From positions 1 through 30,638 of the forward strand of contig JAMNZE010000117.1 of the NCBI GenBank assembly GCA_023622465.1: a stretch of 30,638 nucleotides of DNA, in the 5' to 3' direction. Of the stretch, positions 22,528-29,348 are shown in pieces. Position numbers and translations under genes: made by a program. How positions within the stretch are numbered: the stretch's first letter is position 1; each line of letters begins with the position of its first letter. Source of the DNA: UBA5500 sp023622465. Its GTDB lineage: Bacteria > Bacillota > UBA994 > UBA5500. Under the pieces are notes generated by a model, which was given only the letters and a program-made list of their open reading frames with translations, did not search any database and had not been told where the DNA came from.

Positions 22528-23775
22528 ATGACGCTTACCGTTAGAGAACAAGCTAGGAGAGCGCAAGCGGTAGTTTCTTGCCTGCAAAGGGCTGAGGCCG
22601 AAACTAGGCGCCAACTCCTGTTGGGATTAGGGACCGCTTTGCGTAAACAGCAAGCGGAGATATTAGCAGTTAACCGGGCGGAGGTGGCCGAACAGACCCA
22701 AGCTGGTTTAGCCTCCGCATTGGTTGATCGCTTGACTCTTACTGAGGAACGGATCGCTAGCATGGTGGAGGGGATAGAGCAGATTGCCACCGCCCCCGAT
22801 TTTCTAGGAGAAATCATAGACAGTTGGCAACAGCCCAATGGGTTAATGGTACGCCAGGTGCGGGTGCCCTTAGGAGTCATTGGAATCATTTATGAGGCCC
22901 GGCCGAACGTTACTGTGGATGCGGCCGCCCTGTGTCTAAAAGCCGGTAACGCCGTACTGCTGCGCGGTAGTCGTATAGCAGCTAAGACCAACTCCTATTT
23001 GGTTCAAATAATAGCCGCTACCCTAGAGCAATATGGCCTATCCAGCGATTTGGTGCAAATGGTGCAGGACACCAGCCGCCAATCGGTGCTGGAGATGGCC
23101 CAAGCCCGCGGCCTTATCGACCTGATAGTACCCCGCGGTGGGGCTGATTTGATTAGAACGGTGGTTGAAACGGCTACCGTGCCGGTTTTGGAAACGGGAG
23201 TGGGGAATTGCCACCTCTATATCGACGCCTCGGCCCCTGTTGATATGGCTATAGAGCTGGCTATAAACGCCAAATGTAGCCGCCCCGGCGTCTGTAATGC
23301 CGTCGAGACTATTCTAGTGCACCAGGATTGGGCCCAGCAGCATTTCAGCCAGTTGGTGGAGGCGCTACAGGCGGCCGGTGTGGAGCTACGGCTCTGCCCC
23401 CAGCTGCGGGAGCAAGTTCCTAATGGACTGCCGGCGGAGGAAGAAGATTGGGCCAGCGAATATCTCGATTTGATCGTGGCCATCAAGCAGGTGGCCAGTG
23501 TGGAAGAAGCGGTCCAGCATATTCAGCAATACGGCACCCGGCATTCGGAGGCGATCGTCACCTTAGATATGAAGAGTGTGGAGCACTTCTTTGCTAGCAT
23601 AGATGCGGCCTGCCTGTATCACAATGCCTCACCCCGCTTCAGTGATGGCTACGCCTTGGGGTTGGGGGCAGAGATAGGTATCAGTACGCAAAAACTGCAT
23701 TCCCGTGGTCCCACGGGAGCATTAGGACTTACCACCTATAAATACGTGATCAGTGGTACGGGGCAGATTCGATAA
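22528..23775 (+). CDS. proA: Gamma-glutamyl phosphate reductase (glutamate-5-semialdehyde dehydrogenase)
   Basis: This 415-residue enzyme of the aldehyde dehydrogenase superfamily reduces gamma-glutamyl phosphate with NADPH. Hallmarks are RVPLGVIGIIYEARPNVTVDAAALCLKAGNAVLLRGS, LIVPRGGADLI, GVGNCHLYID and the catalytic Cys256 in SRPGVCNAVETILV. The C-terminus has LHSRGPTGALGLTTYKYVISG. Length is typical. ATG 22528 has SD AAGGAGGA about 5 nt upstream. It is 15 bp behind proB and 27 bp ahead of the proC remnant, so all three share the T-box transcript. Confidence 0.97.
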   Translation: MTLTVREQARRAQAVVSCLQRAEAETRRQLLLGLGTALRKQQAEILAVNRAEVAEQTQAGLASALVDRLTLTEERIASMVEGIEQIATAPDFLGEIIDSWQQPNGLMVRQVRVPLGVIGIIYEARPNVTVDAAALCLKAGNAVLLRGSRIAAKTNSYLVQIIAATLEQYGLSSDLVQMVQDTSRQSVLEMAQARGLIDLIVPRGGADLIRTVVETATVPVLETGVGNCHLYIDASAPVDMAIELAINAKCSRPGVCNAVETILVHQDWAQQHFSQLVEALQAAGVELRLCPQLREQVPNGLPAEEEDWASEYLDLIVAIKQVASVEEAVQHIQQYGTRHSEAIVTLDMKSVEHFFASIDAACLYHNASPRFSDGYALGLGAEIGISTQKLHSRGPTGALGLTTYKYVISGTGQIR

Positions 23776-23802
23776 AAGATCCCCGGAAGGAGGAGGAGCA
23801 CG

Positions 23803-24536
23803 GTGACAAAAGACAGCTTAGTATATTTCCTCGGTGGGGGTGCTATGGCGGAAGCCATGATTAGAGGCTTGTTGGAGCAGCAGGTGGTGGCCCGCGAGCA
23901 AATTGTGTGATATTGGCGTTTAAACCGAAGGATTTAGTTGCGGCTTTGGCCGATTACCAGGCCCAGATGCATGCGGGACAACTGATAATTTCTATTTTGG
24001 CCGGTGTTACTACACAACGCATTGAAAAACTCTTGCCTCCACAAACGCCAGTAATACGGGCTATGCCCAATACGGCGGCGGCTGTGGGGTTAGCGGCCAC
24101 AGCCATTTGTGGCGGTCAGCATGTCCAAGAAGAGCACCTGGCCTTGGCCGAGGCTCTGTTTGCAGCTATCGGAAGTGTACAACGGGTGGACGAGCCGCTG
24201 ATGGACGCGGTCACCGGCCTTTCTGGCAGTGGCCCCGCCTACGTCTATTTGCTGGCTGAGGCTATGTTAGCCGGTGGGGTAGCGGCCGGACTCGATAGCA
24301 ATACTGCCCGGGCCTTGACACAGCAAACCCTGTTAGGAGCGGCCTATATGTTGCAGGCTAGCCAGCGTAGCCCGGAAGAGCTAAGGAGGCAGGTAAGCAG
24401 CCCCGGTGGCACTACCCTGGCCGGCTTACAGGCTTTAGCGGAGCACCACTTCAGTGACGCGGTGCGGGAGGCGATTTTAAGAGCCACCGAGCGCTCGCGG
24501 GTACTATCGCAGATAGTTACCACGGGAACTAATTAG
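23803..24536 (+). pseudogene. proC: Pyrroline-5-carboxylate reductase with internal deletion and frameshift
   Basis: The gene reads in two frames. From GTG 23803 (good SD GGAGGAGGAG) the first frame encodes VYFLGGGAMAEAMIRGLL, the family's N-terminal Rossmann start, and stops at TGA 23908-23910 after 35 residues. The second frame, open from 23907 to 24536, begins VILAFKPKDLVAAL and keeps the rest: IRAMPNTAAAVGLAATA, GLSGSGPAYVYLLAEAM and SSPGGTTLAGLQAL. Compared with intact ProC (about 265-280 residues), about 30 residues between QIV and VILAF are missing: the second beta-strand region that selects NADPH. So both a deletion and a frame change are needed, and a simple one-base shift cannot restore the protein. 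A sequencing or assembly fault is possible. If the lesion is real, the last step of proline synthesis is lost here unless a paralogue exists. Confidence 0.82.
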
Positions 24537-24642
24537 TTGGCAGGGTTCTGGCTTTGTATCTAGAAAGTAGATATAGCAATTAGTAGGAGCTGCGCCAGGG
24601 TGCGGCGCCATTACCGATTTAACTTTGAATGGAGTGATAAGG

Positions 24643-25848
24643 ATGAACTTTACTCTTTATGATGTAATTGCCGATCTACATGCTAACAAGCGGGATGAGG
24701 AGACGGCAAGTTTTCTGCAGGAGCTGGGAACCTTATTGGGGCAGCCCTTGGAGAGCAAGCAACTGGAGGAGTTAACGTCGGAGGATCTCCCCCTGATCTT
24801 TATCCACTCGGGTGGTACGGAGGGGCTATTTAAGCAGGTTTATGAAAAGCTGCCGGAGCCCTACCTGATATTAACCACTGGCCGCCAGAACTCGCTGGCC
24901 GCTTCTTTGGAAATTCTTGCCTTCTTGCAGCAGCAAGGTAAGCGGGCCCAGGTGTTTCATGGCACTCCGGCAACCATCGCCCAGCAGCTAAAGCAGATTG
25001 CCCGTATGGAGAAGGCCAGAAGGAAACTGGCGGGTATGCGCATAGGTGTGATCGGCCAACCATCCGACTGGTTGATCGCCAGCCATGTGGACCCACAAGT
25101 GGCCCAGGAACGTTTAGGCGTTTCCCTGATCGACATCCAGTTGGCCGAATTGGAAGCGGCTATCGATGCTATCACCCAGGTGCCGCAGGAGTTAATGGCC
25201 TCCTTTGAGCATCCGGACCCGGCAGTGGTGGAAGGGGCCCTGCGCATTTATCTGGCCCTGAAATCCTTGGTGGAAAAATATCAACTGGGAGCCTTGACGG
25301 TGCGCTGCTTTGACCTATTGCAGCCCTACCAGAATACGGGCTGTATCGGCGTGGCTCTGCTCAATGATGCGGGTATTACCGCCGGCTGTGAGGGTGATGT
25401 GCCGTCGCTCCTTTCCATGGTGATCATGCAGGCCTTGACGGAAGAGCCGGTGTTCATGGCCAACCCTTCGGAGTTGGATGCGGACAATAACCAGCTGATA
25501 GTGGCCCATTGCACGGTACCCTTAACCATAACCGACTCCTACACATTGCATACCCATTTTGAGTCGGATTTGGGCATCGGTGTGCGGGGTAAGATTCGCT
25601 CCGGCCGCTGCACCGTATTCAAGCTGAGTAGCGATTGCAGCCAGTTCTTCGTTTCCGGTGGTGAAATTGTAGATAACCTAGAGCGCTCCAATCTCTGCCG
25701 CACCCAGTTGCGTATCACCTTGGATGAGGATGTGAATTACTTCCTAACCCGTCCTCTAGGTAACCACCATCTGATTAGCCGCGATGACCACGTGGAGCTC
25801 TTAAAACAGTTCTTGGAAAGCCTAGGAGTACGTAACGTACTTAAGTAA
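24643..25848 (+). CDS. Uncharacterised protein related to the L-fucose/L-arabinose isomerase C-terminal fold
   Basis: This is a 401-residue soluble protein with no signal peptide. The first half (IFIHSGGTEGLFKQVYEKLPEPYLIL, then GMRIGVIGQPSDWLIASH) looks like two nucleotide- or sugar-binding-like alpha/beta lobes. The second half has NTGCIGVALLNDAGITAGCEGDVPSLLSM, the region of fucose-isomerase-like proteins that holds a metal-binding Glu/Asp. It is followed by DADNNQLIVAHCTVP and GIGVRGKIRSGRCTVFKLSSDCSQFFVSGGEI, which resemble the end of FucI/AraA proteins. No sugar kinase or transporter is next to it; its neighbours are proline genes. ATG 24643 has SD GGAGTG. A strong terminator follows. 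I do not claim an isomerase reaction: the resemblance is by eye and the substrate is unknown. Confidence 0.65.
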   Translation: MNFTLYDVIADLHANKRDEETASFLQELGTLLGQPLESKQLEELTSEDLPLIFIHSGGTEGLFKQVYEKLPEPYLILTTGRQNSLAASLEILAFLQQQGKRAQVFHGTPATIAQQLKQIARMEKARRKLAGMRIGVIGQPSDWLIASHVDPQVAQERLGVSLIDIQLAELEAAIDAITQVPQELMASFEHPDPAVVEGALRIYLALKSLVEKYQLGALTVRCFDLLQPYQNTGCIGVALLNDAGITAGCEGDVPSLLSMVIMQALTEEPVFMANPSELDADNNQLIVAHCTVPLTITDSYTLHTHFESDLGIGVRGKIRSGRCTVFKLSSDCSQFFVSGGEIVDNLERSNLCRTQLRITLDEDVNYFLTRPLGNHHLISRDDHVELLKQFLESLGVRNVLK

Positions 25849-25858
25849 GCCAAGTAGC

Positions 25859-25895
25859 AAGGGGCTATCGCAAAATTTTTGCGATAGCCCCTTTT
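25859..25895 (+). terminator. Strong terminator between convergent genes
   Basis: The arms 25859-25875 and 25877-25893 are perfect complements over 17 bp around a single T (in practice a small A/T loop), ending in TTTT on the plus strand. It ends the isomerase-like gene and lies 13 bp past the 3' end of the minus-strand pruA; on that strand the T tract is weak. Confidence 0.85.
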
Positions 25896-25908
25896 GACGT
25901 ACCACCAC

Positions 25909-27507
25909 TTACAGCCGTTCGCTAATACTCTTTGCCTGCATAAATAGTTGTAGATAATCGGGTCCGCCGGCCTTACTGTCGGTGCCACTCATATTAAAGC
26001 CGCCGAAGGGATGCACACCCACTAAAGCACCGGTGCAGTGCCGGTTGATGTATAGGTTACCCACATGGAATTTCTCTTTAGCCCTTTCTATATGTTCCCG
26101 TTTCATGCTATAGAGGGAACCGGTCAGCCCGTAAATTGTGTTATTGGCTATGGCTAGCGCCTCATTGAAATCGGCGGCGCGGATGAATGACAATACGGGC
26201 CCGAAGATCTCCTCCTGGGCTAAACGAGCATCGGGCTTAACGTTCGCATAGATGGTGGGTTTAATGAAATAGCCTTGTGCATCGTCATATTCACCGCCGG
26301 TGACTAGGCGACCTTCATCACCACACTCCCTAATGTAAGACGTGATTTTGGCAAAGGCGGCGGCATCAATTACCGCCCCCACCGCATAGTTTTCAGCAGC
26401 AGGACCGATAGTCAGCTTGTTGGTCAACTCCACCACCCGCTCTAGCACCTGCTCATAGACCGCGTCAACGATGATGGCTCGGGAGCAAGCAGAGCATTTT
26501 TGCCCTTGGAAACCGAAGGCTGAGCGGACGATGCCCTGAGCAGCCGCTTCCAGGTCGGCAGTCTCGTCGACTATGATACCGTCTTTGCCGCCCATTTCTG
26601 CCACCACCCGCTTAATCCAAATTTGCCCCGGCTGGGTAATAGCCGCCTGTTGGTTAATGCGCAACCCGACGGCCATGGAACCGGTGAAGTTGATGAAACG
26701 GGTGCGGGGATGGGTCACCAGATATTCGCCGATTTCACTGCCGCTGCCCGGCAGATAGTTCACCACTCCTGGCGGCAGGTTTATAGATTGCATTAGTTCA
26801 AAGACCTTCGCTCCGATTACCGCCGCCGTGTTAGCCGGCTTGATGATCACCGTGTTACCGGCAGCAATAGCCGCTGCGGTCATGCCCATGAGAATGGCGA
26901 ATGGGAAATTCCAAGGCGAAATCACCAGCCCCGCACCGAGAGGAATGTATACATAGCTGTTCCGCTCGCCGGCTAGGGGGGTAGGCGATTTGCCATAGCT
27001 CAGCTCGATAGCTTGACGGCCGTAGTATTCGCAGAAGTCGATAGCCTCGGCCACGTCGGCATCGGCCTCAACCCAGTTTTTGCCCACCTCCAAAATGAGC
27101 CAAGCTGTCAGTTCAGCTTTGCGGCGACGAATAGCAGCCGCCAGCTTAAATAGATAGTCGGCTCTAACCTGCATGGGTAGGCGACTCCAGCTGGCAAAAG
27201 CCTGCCAAGCCGTTTCCAAAGCCAGTTCCGCATGCTCGGGGCTAGCTTGCGATACCTGCCCGATAATTTCCCGATGGTTGCAGGGGTTAAGGGAGGCAAA
27301 GGTGCGCTCGGTGATGATTGCCTTTTCACCAATCCGCAGTGGATAGGTTTGGCCCAACTGGCTTTTGACCTGGGCCAGCGCTGTTTCCATAACTTTACGG
27401 TTTTCAGCTACAGAAAAGTCGGTTAATGGTTCATTGCGAAAGGTGATCAACTTATCAACCTCCTCGGAACTTAATCGGTATATTTTCTTTATTTCTACGT
27501 ACATCAT
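25909..27507 (-). CDS. pruA: L-glutamate gamma-semialdehyde dehydrogenase (P5C dehydrogenase)
   Basis: This 532-residue NAD-dependent aldehyde dehydrogenase oxidises glutamate semialdehyde to glutamate, the second step of proline or ornithine breakdown. Conserved features are VISPWNFPFAI with Asn200, NTVIIKPANTAAV, FTGSMAVG, VAEMGGKDGI with general base Glu304, catalytic Cys338 in GFQGQKCSACSR, and the ending HPFGGFNMSGTDSKAGGPDYLQLF that is typical of the PruA/RocA branch. No PutA-type proline dehydrogenase domain is fused to it. Two adjacent ATG codons (27507 and 27504) are both possible behind AGGAATAGG. It is the only minus-strand gene here and diverges from the thioredoxin-like gene. No proline dehydrogenase gene is next to it, so its P5C may come from arginine or ornithine. 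Confidence 0.93.
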   Translation of the reverse strand: MMYVEIKKIYRLSSEEVDKLITFRNEPLTDFSVAENRKVMETALAQVKSQLGQTYPLRIGEKAIITERTFASLNPCNHREIIGQVSQASPEHAELALETAWQAFASWSRLPMQVRADYLFKLAAAIRRRKAELTAWLILEVGKNWVEADADVAEAIDFCEYYGRQAIELSYGKSPTPLAGERNSYVYIPLGAGLVISPWNFPFAILMGMTAAAIAAGNTVIIKPANTAAVIGAKVFELMQSINLPPGVVNYLPGSGSEIGEYLVTHPRTRFINFTGSMAVGLRINQQAAITQPGQIWIKRVVAEMGGKDGIIVDETADLEAAAQGIVRSAFGFQGQKCSACSRAIIVDAVYEQVLERVVELTNKLTIGPAAENYAVGAVIDAAAFAKITSYIRECGDEGRLVTGGEYDDAQGYFIKPTIYANVKPDARLAQEEIFGPVLSFIRAADFNEALAIANNTIYGLTGSLYSMKREHIERAKEKFHVGNLYINRHCTGALVGVHPFGGFNMSGTDSKAGGPDYLQLFMQAKSISERL

Positions 27508-27518
27508 CCTATTCCTAC

Positions 27519-27547
27519 TTGACTAAACAATTAGGTTGCTTTTAGAA
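27519..27547 (+). promoter_or_regulatory. Weak candidate promoter for the selenoprotein module
   Basis: TTGACT (27519-27524) and an approximate TAGAAC -10 are spaced by 18 bp (4 of 6 match). It lies in the 110-bp divergent region between pruA and the thioredoxin-like gene. Nearby, ACTAAACA (27522-27529) and TGTTTAGT (27569-27576) are inverted copies that could be an operator. Both are uncertain. Confidence 0.28.
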
Positions 27548-27617
27548 CTTACTTGTAGATGGCGGGGGTGTTTAGTAATATCGTATGTATAGAATTTGGC
27601 AATCAGGAGGGAACCCT

Positions 27618-28187
27618 TTGCGGAAGGTGAGAAAGTTACTAGCAATTCTACTTTGTGGGCTACTTATCCTGGTGGCCGTCGGCTGCCAAAGGCTGGCTAC
27701 CCTGGAACCGCCACCGCCGAATGTACGGGTGCCAGAAGGCAAGTTATTGCCTATTAGCGAACGGCCATCGATTGTCCCTTTTCATGGCACCGATCTCTAT
27801 AGCGGCGAGACTGTTTCCTTTGAGGTGGAGGGGGCAGGGCGCGTGCGTCTACTCTCCTTCTTTTCACCCGGTTGACAGGCCTGTGTTATAGAGATGCTGC
27901 AGTTGCAGCCTGAATTGGCCGAGTTAAGGGAGCAGGGTATAGACTCTTATGTAGTGGCGGTCGGCAGTAGGGAGGAATTGATACGAGTTTTTGATAAGCT
28001 CCAGCTGGAAGCCACCATAATACACGATAGTGACTTTAGCATATTTCAGAAGTACTCTGTTGTTTCCATTCCCAAAACGATTTTGGTCGATAAAGAAGGT
28101 CGAGCCGCCTTCGCCCAAGTGGGTTGGGGTTATGACACCTTGGAGCAAGAGATTCGGCCTTTGCTAACCGAATTGGTGGCCGAATAG
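27618..28187 (+). CDS. Thioredoxin-like (TlpA/AhpC-TSA type) lipoprotein, probable selenoprotein with UGA as Sec86
   Basis: Read through an in-frame TGA at 27873-27875, the chain is 189 residues. It starts with a lipoprotein signal (MRKVRKLL, hydrophobic core, AVGC with lipidated Cys23). A proline-rich linker (LEPPPPNVRVPEGKLLP) and a thioredoxin fold follow: VRLLSFFSPG-U-QAC, giving a U86-x-x-C89 redox motif where Trx-like proteins have CxxC. The cis-Pro loop SVVSIPKTILVD (Pro152) comes later. The frame remains open and fold-consistent for 104 codons after TGA. A SECIS-like hairpin lies 20 nt downstream. TTG 27618 is fixed by SD AGGAGGG (27605-27611). Likely an outer-face thiol/selenol redox protein working with the two downstream genes. 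Without selABCD in view, a nonsense mutation remains possible but unlikely. Confidence 0.8.
27896..27909 (+). promoter_or_regulatory. Putative bacterial SECIS hairpin
   Basis: GCTGC (27896-27900) pairs with GCAGC (27905-27909) around the tetraloop AGTT. The loop G at 27902 is 27 nt after the last base of TGA. Published bacterial SECIS rules ask for a G in the first two loop bases at about 16-37 nt from UGA, and this element satisfies both. The stem is only 5 bp, so the call is supported mostly by its position. Confidence 0.6.
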
Positions 28188-28204
28188 GAAATGGGGGATA
28201 GGTT

Positions 28205-28339
28205 TTGCGGGGGAAAGCGGGCCCAAGTCTTTTTCTGTTGGGTTTGATAATGATGTTTTTAGGACTGGTGCGAGAAGAAGCACTGCAGGTGCTTGGTAAG
28301 GCCATAACTCTCTGTCTGCAGTGCATCGGTATAGGCTGA
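28205..28339 (+). CDS. Small CXXC membrane peptide (CD1871A-family-like)
   Basis: This 44-residue peptide has one hydrophobic segment (SLFLLGLIMMFLGLV, about residues 8-22), a middle REEALQVLGKAI and the ending CLQCIGIG, whose CxxC at residues 37-40 closes the protein. This pattern agrees with what I recall of the CD1871A family of CXXC-motif proteins in Clostridia; no function is known. TTG 28205 has GGGGGATAGG as SD. It lies 17 bp after the selenoprotein stop and 10 bp before the polyferredoxin gene. A membrane-tethered dithiol partner of the upstream protein is a reasonable inference. The gene is too short for most ORF thresholds. Confidence 0.72.
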   Translation: MRGKAGPSLFLLGLIMMFLGLVREEALQVLGKAITLCLQCIGIG

Positions 28340-28349
28340 GGTGAGGGGG

Positions 28350-29204
28350 ATGAGGAGACGTCGACTGAGCCAATGGATGGCAGCTATTGTTAGCAATAGT
28401 TACCTGTCCGGTTGGTTAGAAGGTAGGATATATCAGGGTAAACTGAAGATGATATGTGTGCCCTTTTTGAACTGCTATTCTTGCCCGGGAGCTTTAGGTT
28501 CTTGCCCCGTAGGGGCTTTCCAGTCGTTAGCCGCCGGTTTCGGCCGCACCCTATCCCTTTACATAGGTGGTCTTTTGCTAGCCATCGGGGCCCTCGGGGG
28601 GCGGGTTGTTTGCGGTTGGCTTTGCCCCTTTGGTCTGGTGCAAGAACTGGTCCACCGAGGTAAGCGGGTTCGCCGTCGGCTACCTAAGGCTTTAGAAAAG
28701 GTCAAATTCGTGGTATTGGGCCTCACCGTAGCTTTACCCTTTGTTTGGCGGGATGGGGTGGGACTGGCAGAGCCCTATTTCTGCAAATACCTTTGTCCCG
28801 CCGGTACCTTGCAGGGGGGGCTGCCACTGGTGGCCATGAACCCGGGATTACAAAGCCTGGTGGGTTGGTTGTTTGGTTGGAAACTGTTGGTGTTAATTCT
28901 AATTATGGTGGCCGCCTATTTTTACTGGCGTCCCTTTTGCCGTGTTCTTTGCCCCTTGGGCGCCTTTTATGGTTTGCTTAACCCTTTAAGTATCTGGCAA
29001 TTGCGCTTACGCGGGGAGCGATGCATCGACTGTGGTGCCTGCACCCGCCAGTGTAAAGCAGCTTTAGATCCTACGAAGCTGCCTAATAATAGTGCCTGCG
29101 TTCGCTGTCTGGAGTGTGTAAAAGCTTGTCCGACAGGGGCGCTCACTTTTACTAACAAAAAGCCTACTAACAGGGCTTTTTCAGGGCGGGTGCTAAAGTA
29201 TTAA
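28350..29204 (+). CDS. 4Fe-4S membrane protein of the NapH/YccM-like type
   Basis: This 284-residue membrane protein has hydrophobic segments at about residues 70-90, 118-135 and 170-200. It has Cys-rich boxes outside and between them: Cys36, Cys42, Cys45, Cys52 (CVPFLNCYSCPGALGSCPVG), GWLCPFGLVQE, FCKYLCPAGTLQGG and FCRVLCPLGAF. The C-terminal part has two ferredoxin motifs, Cys225/228/231/235 (CIDCGACTRQC) and Cys250/253/256/260 (CVRCLECVKACP). This layout fits polyferredoxins that carry electrons across or into the membrane from quinols or other donors. ATG 28350 has SD AGGTG; GTG 28341 is an in-frame alternative. As the last gene of the three-gene redox unit it probably feeds electrons to the Trx-like lipoprotein; this is inference. 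Confidence 0.85.
   Translation: MRRRRLSQWMAAIVSNSYLSGWLEGRIYQGKLKMICVPFLNCYSCPGALGSCPVGAFQSLAAGFGRTLSLYIGGLLLAIGALGGRVVCGWLCPFGLVQELVHRGKRVRRRLPKALEKVKFVVLGLTVALPFVWRDGVGLAEPYFCKYLCPAGTLQGGLPLVAMNPGLQSLVGWLFGWKLLVLILIMVAAYFYWRPFCRVLCPLGAFYGLLNPLSIWQLRLRGERCIDCGACTRQCKAALDPTKLPNNSACVRCLECVKACPTGALTFTNKKPTNRAFSGRVLKY
29157..29181 (+). terminator. Possible terminator overlapping the end of the polyferredoxin gene
   Basis: AAAAAGCC (29157-29164) pairs with GGCTTTTT (29174-29181) over 8 bp around a 9-nt loop, inside the last codons of the gene. The T-rich part is the arm itself, so termination may be weak. Confidence 0.35.
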
Positions 29205-29241
29205 TTTTTGTTTTAGTGACCACAGCATAGGATAAATAGTA

Positions 29242-29247
29242 TATAAT
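29242..29247 (+). promoter_or_regulatory. -10 element of a likely promoter for the PPDK regulator gene
   Basis: A perfect TATAAT (29242-29247) lies in A/T-rich DNA about 107 bp before the coding region. No convincing -35 was found at 16-18 bp, so the promoter call is partial. Confidence 0.35.
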
Positions 29248-29306
29248 AATTGCGGTATCGTGCGGCACAATTAGGGTAGTAGCAAAGATATATGCTGCTT
29301 AATTCC

Positions 29307-29340
29307 TAGCAACGCTTGGCGTTGCTAATGGATAAGGAGG
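29307..29340 (+). promoter_or_regulatory. Leader hairpin and Shine-Dalgarno of the PPDK regulator gene
   Basis: TAGCAACG (29307-29314) and CGTTGCTA (29320-29327) form a perfect 8-bp hairpin with loop CTTGG, directly followed by ATG 29328. A strong SD AAGGAGG (29334-29340) lies within the codons after that ATG and is placed 8 nt before ATT 29349. The SD therefore points to a start later than the ATG. Confidence 0.55.
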
Positions 29341-29348
29341 CGAAGCCC

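Noticed and set aside
23803..24536. Programmed ribosomal frameshift in proC
   Set aside because: There is no slippery heptamer, and about 30 conserved residues are missing, so shifting frame alone would not give a normal enzyme.
24592..24608. GC-rich hairpin GCGCC/GGCGC before the isomerase-like gene
   Set aside because: It is only 5 bp long, without a T tract or any leader motif; not enough for a regulatory call.
27873..27875. TGA read as a true stop with two small genes (27618-27875 and 27894-28187)
   Set aside because: The second part would start inside a thioredoxin fold without an SD. The frame, the motif and the hairpin all favour readthrough as Sec.
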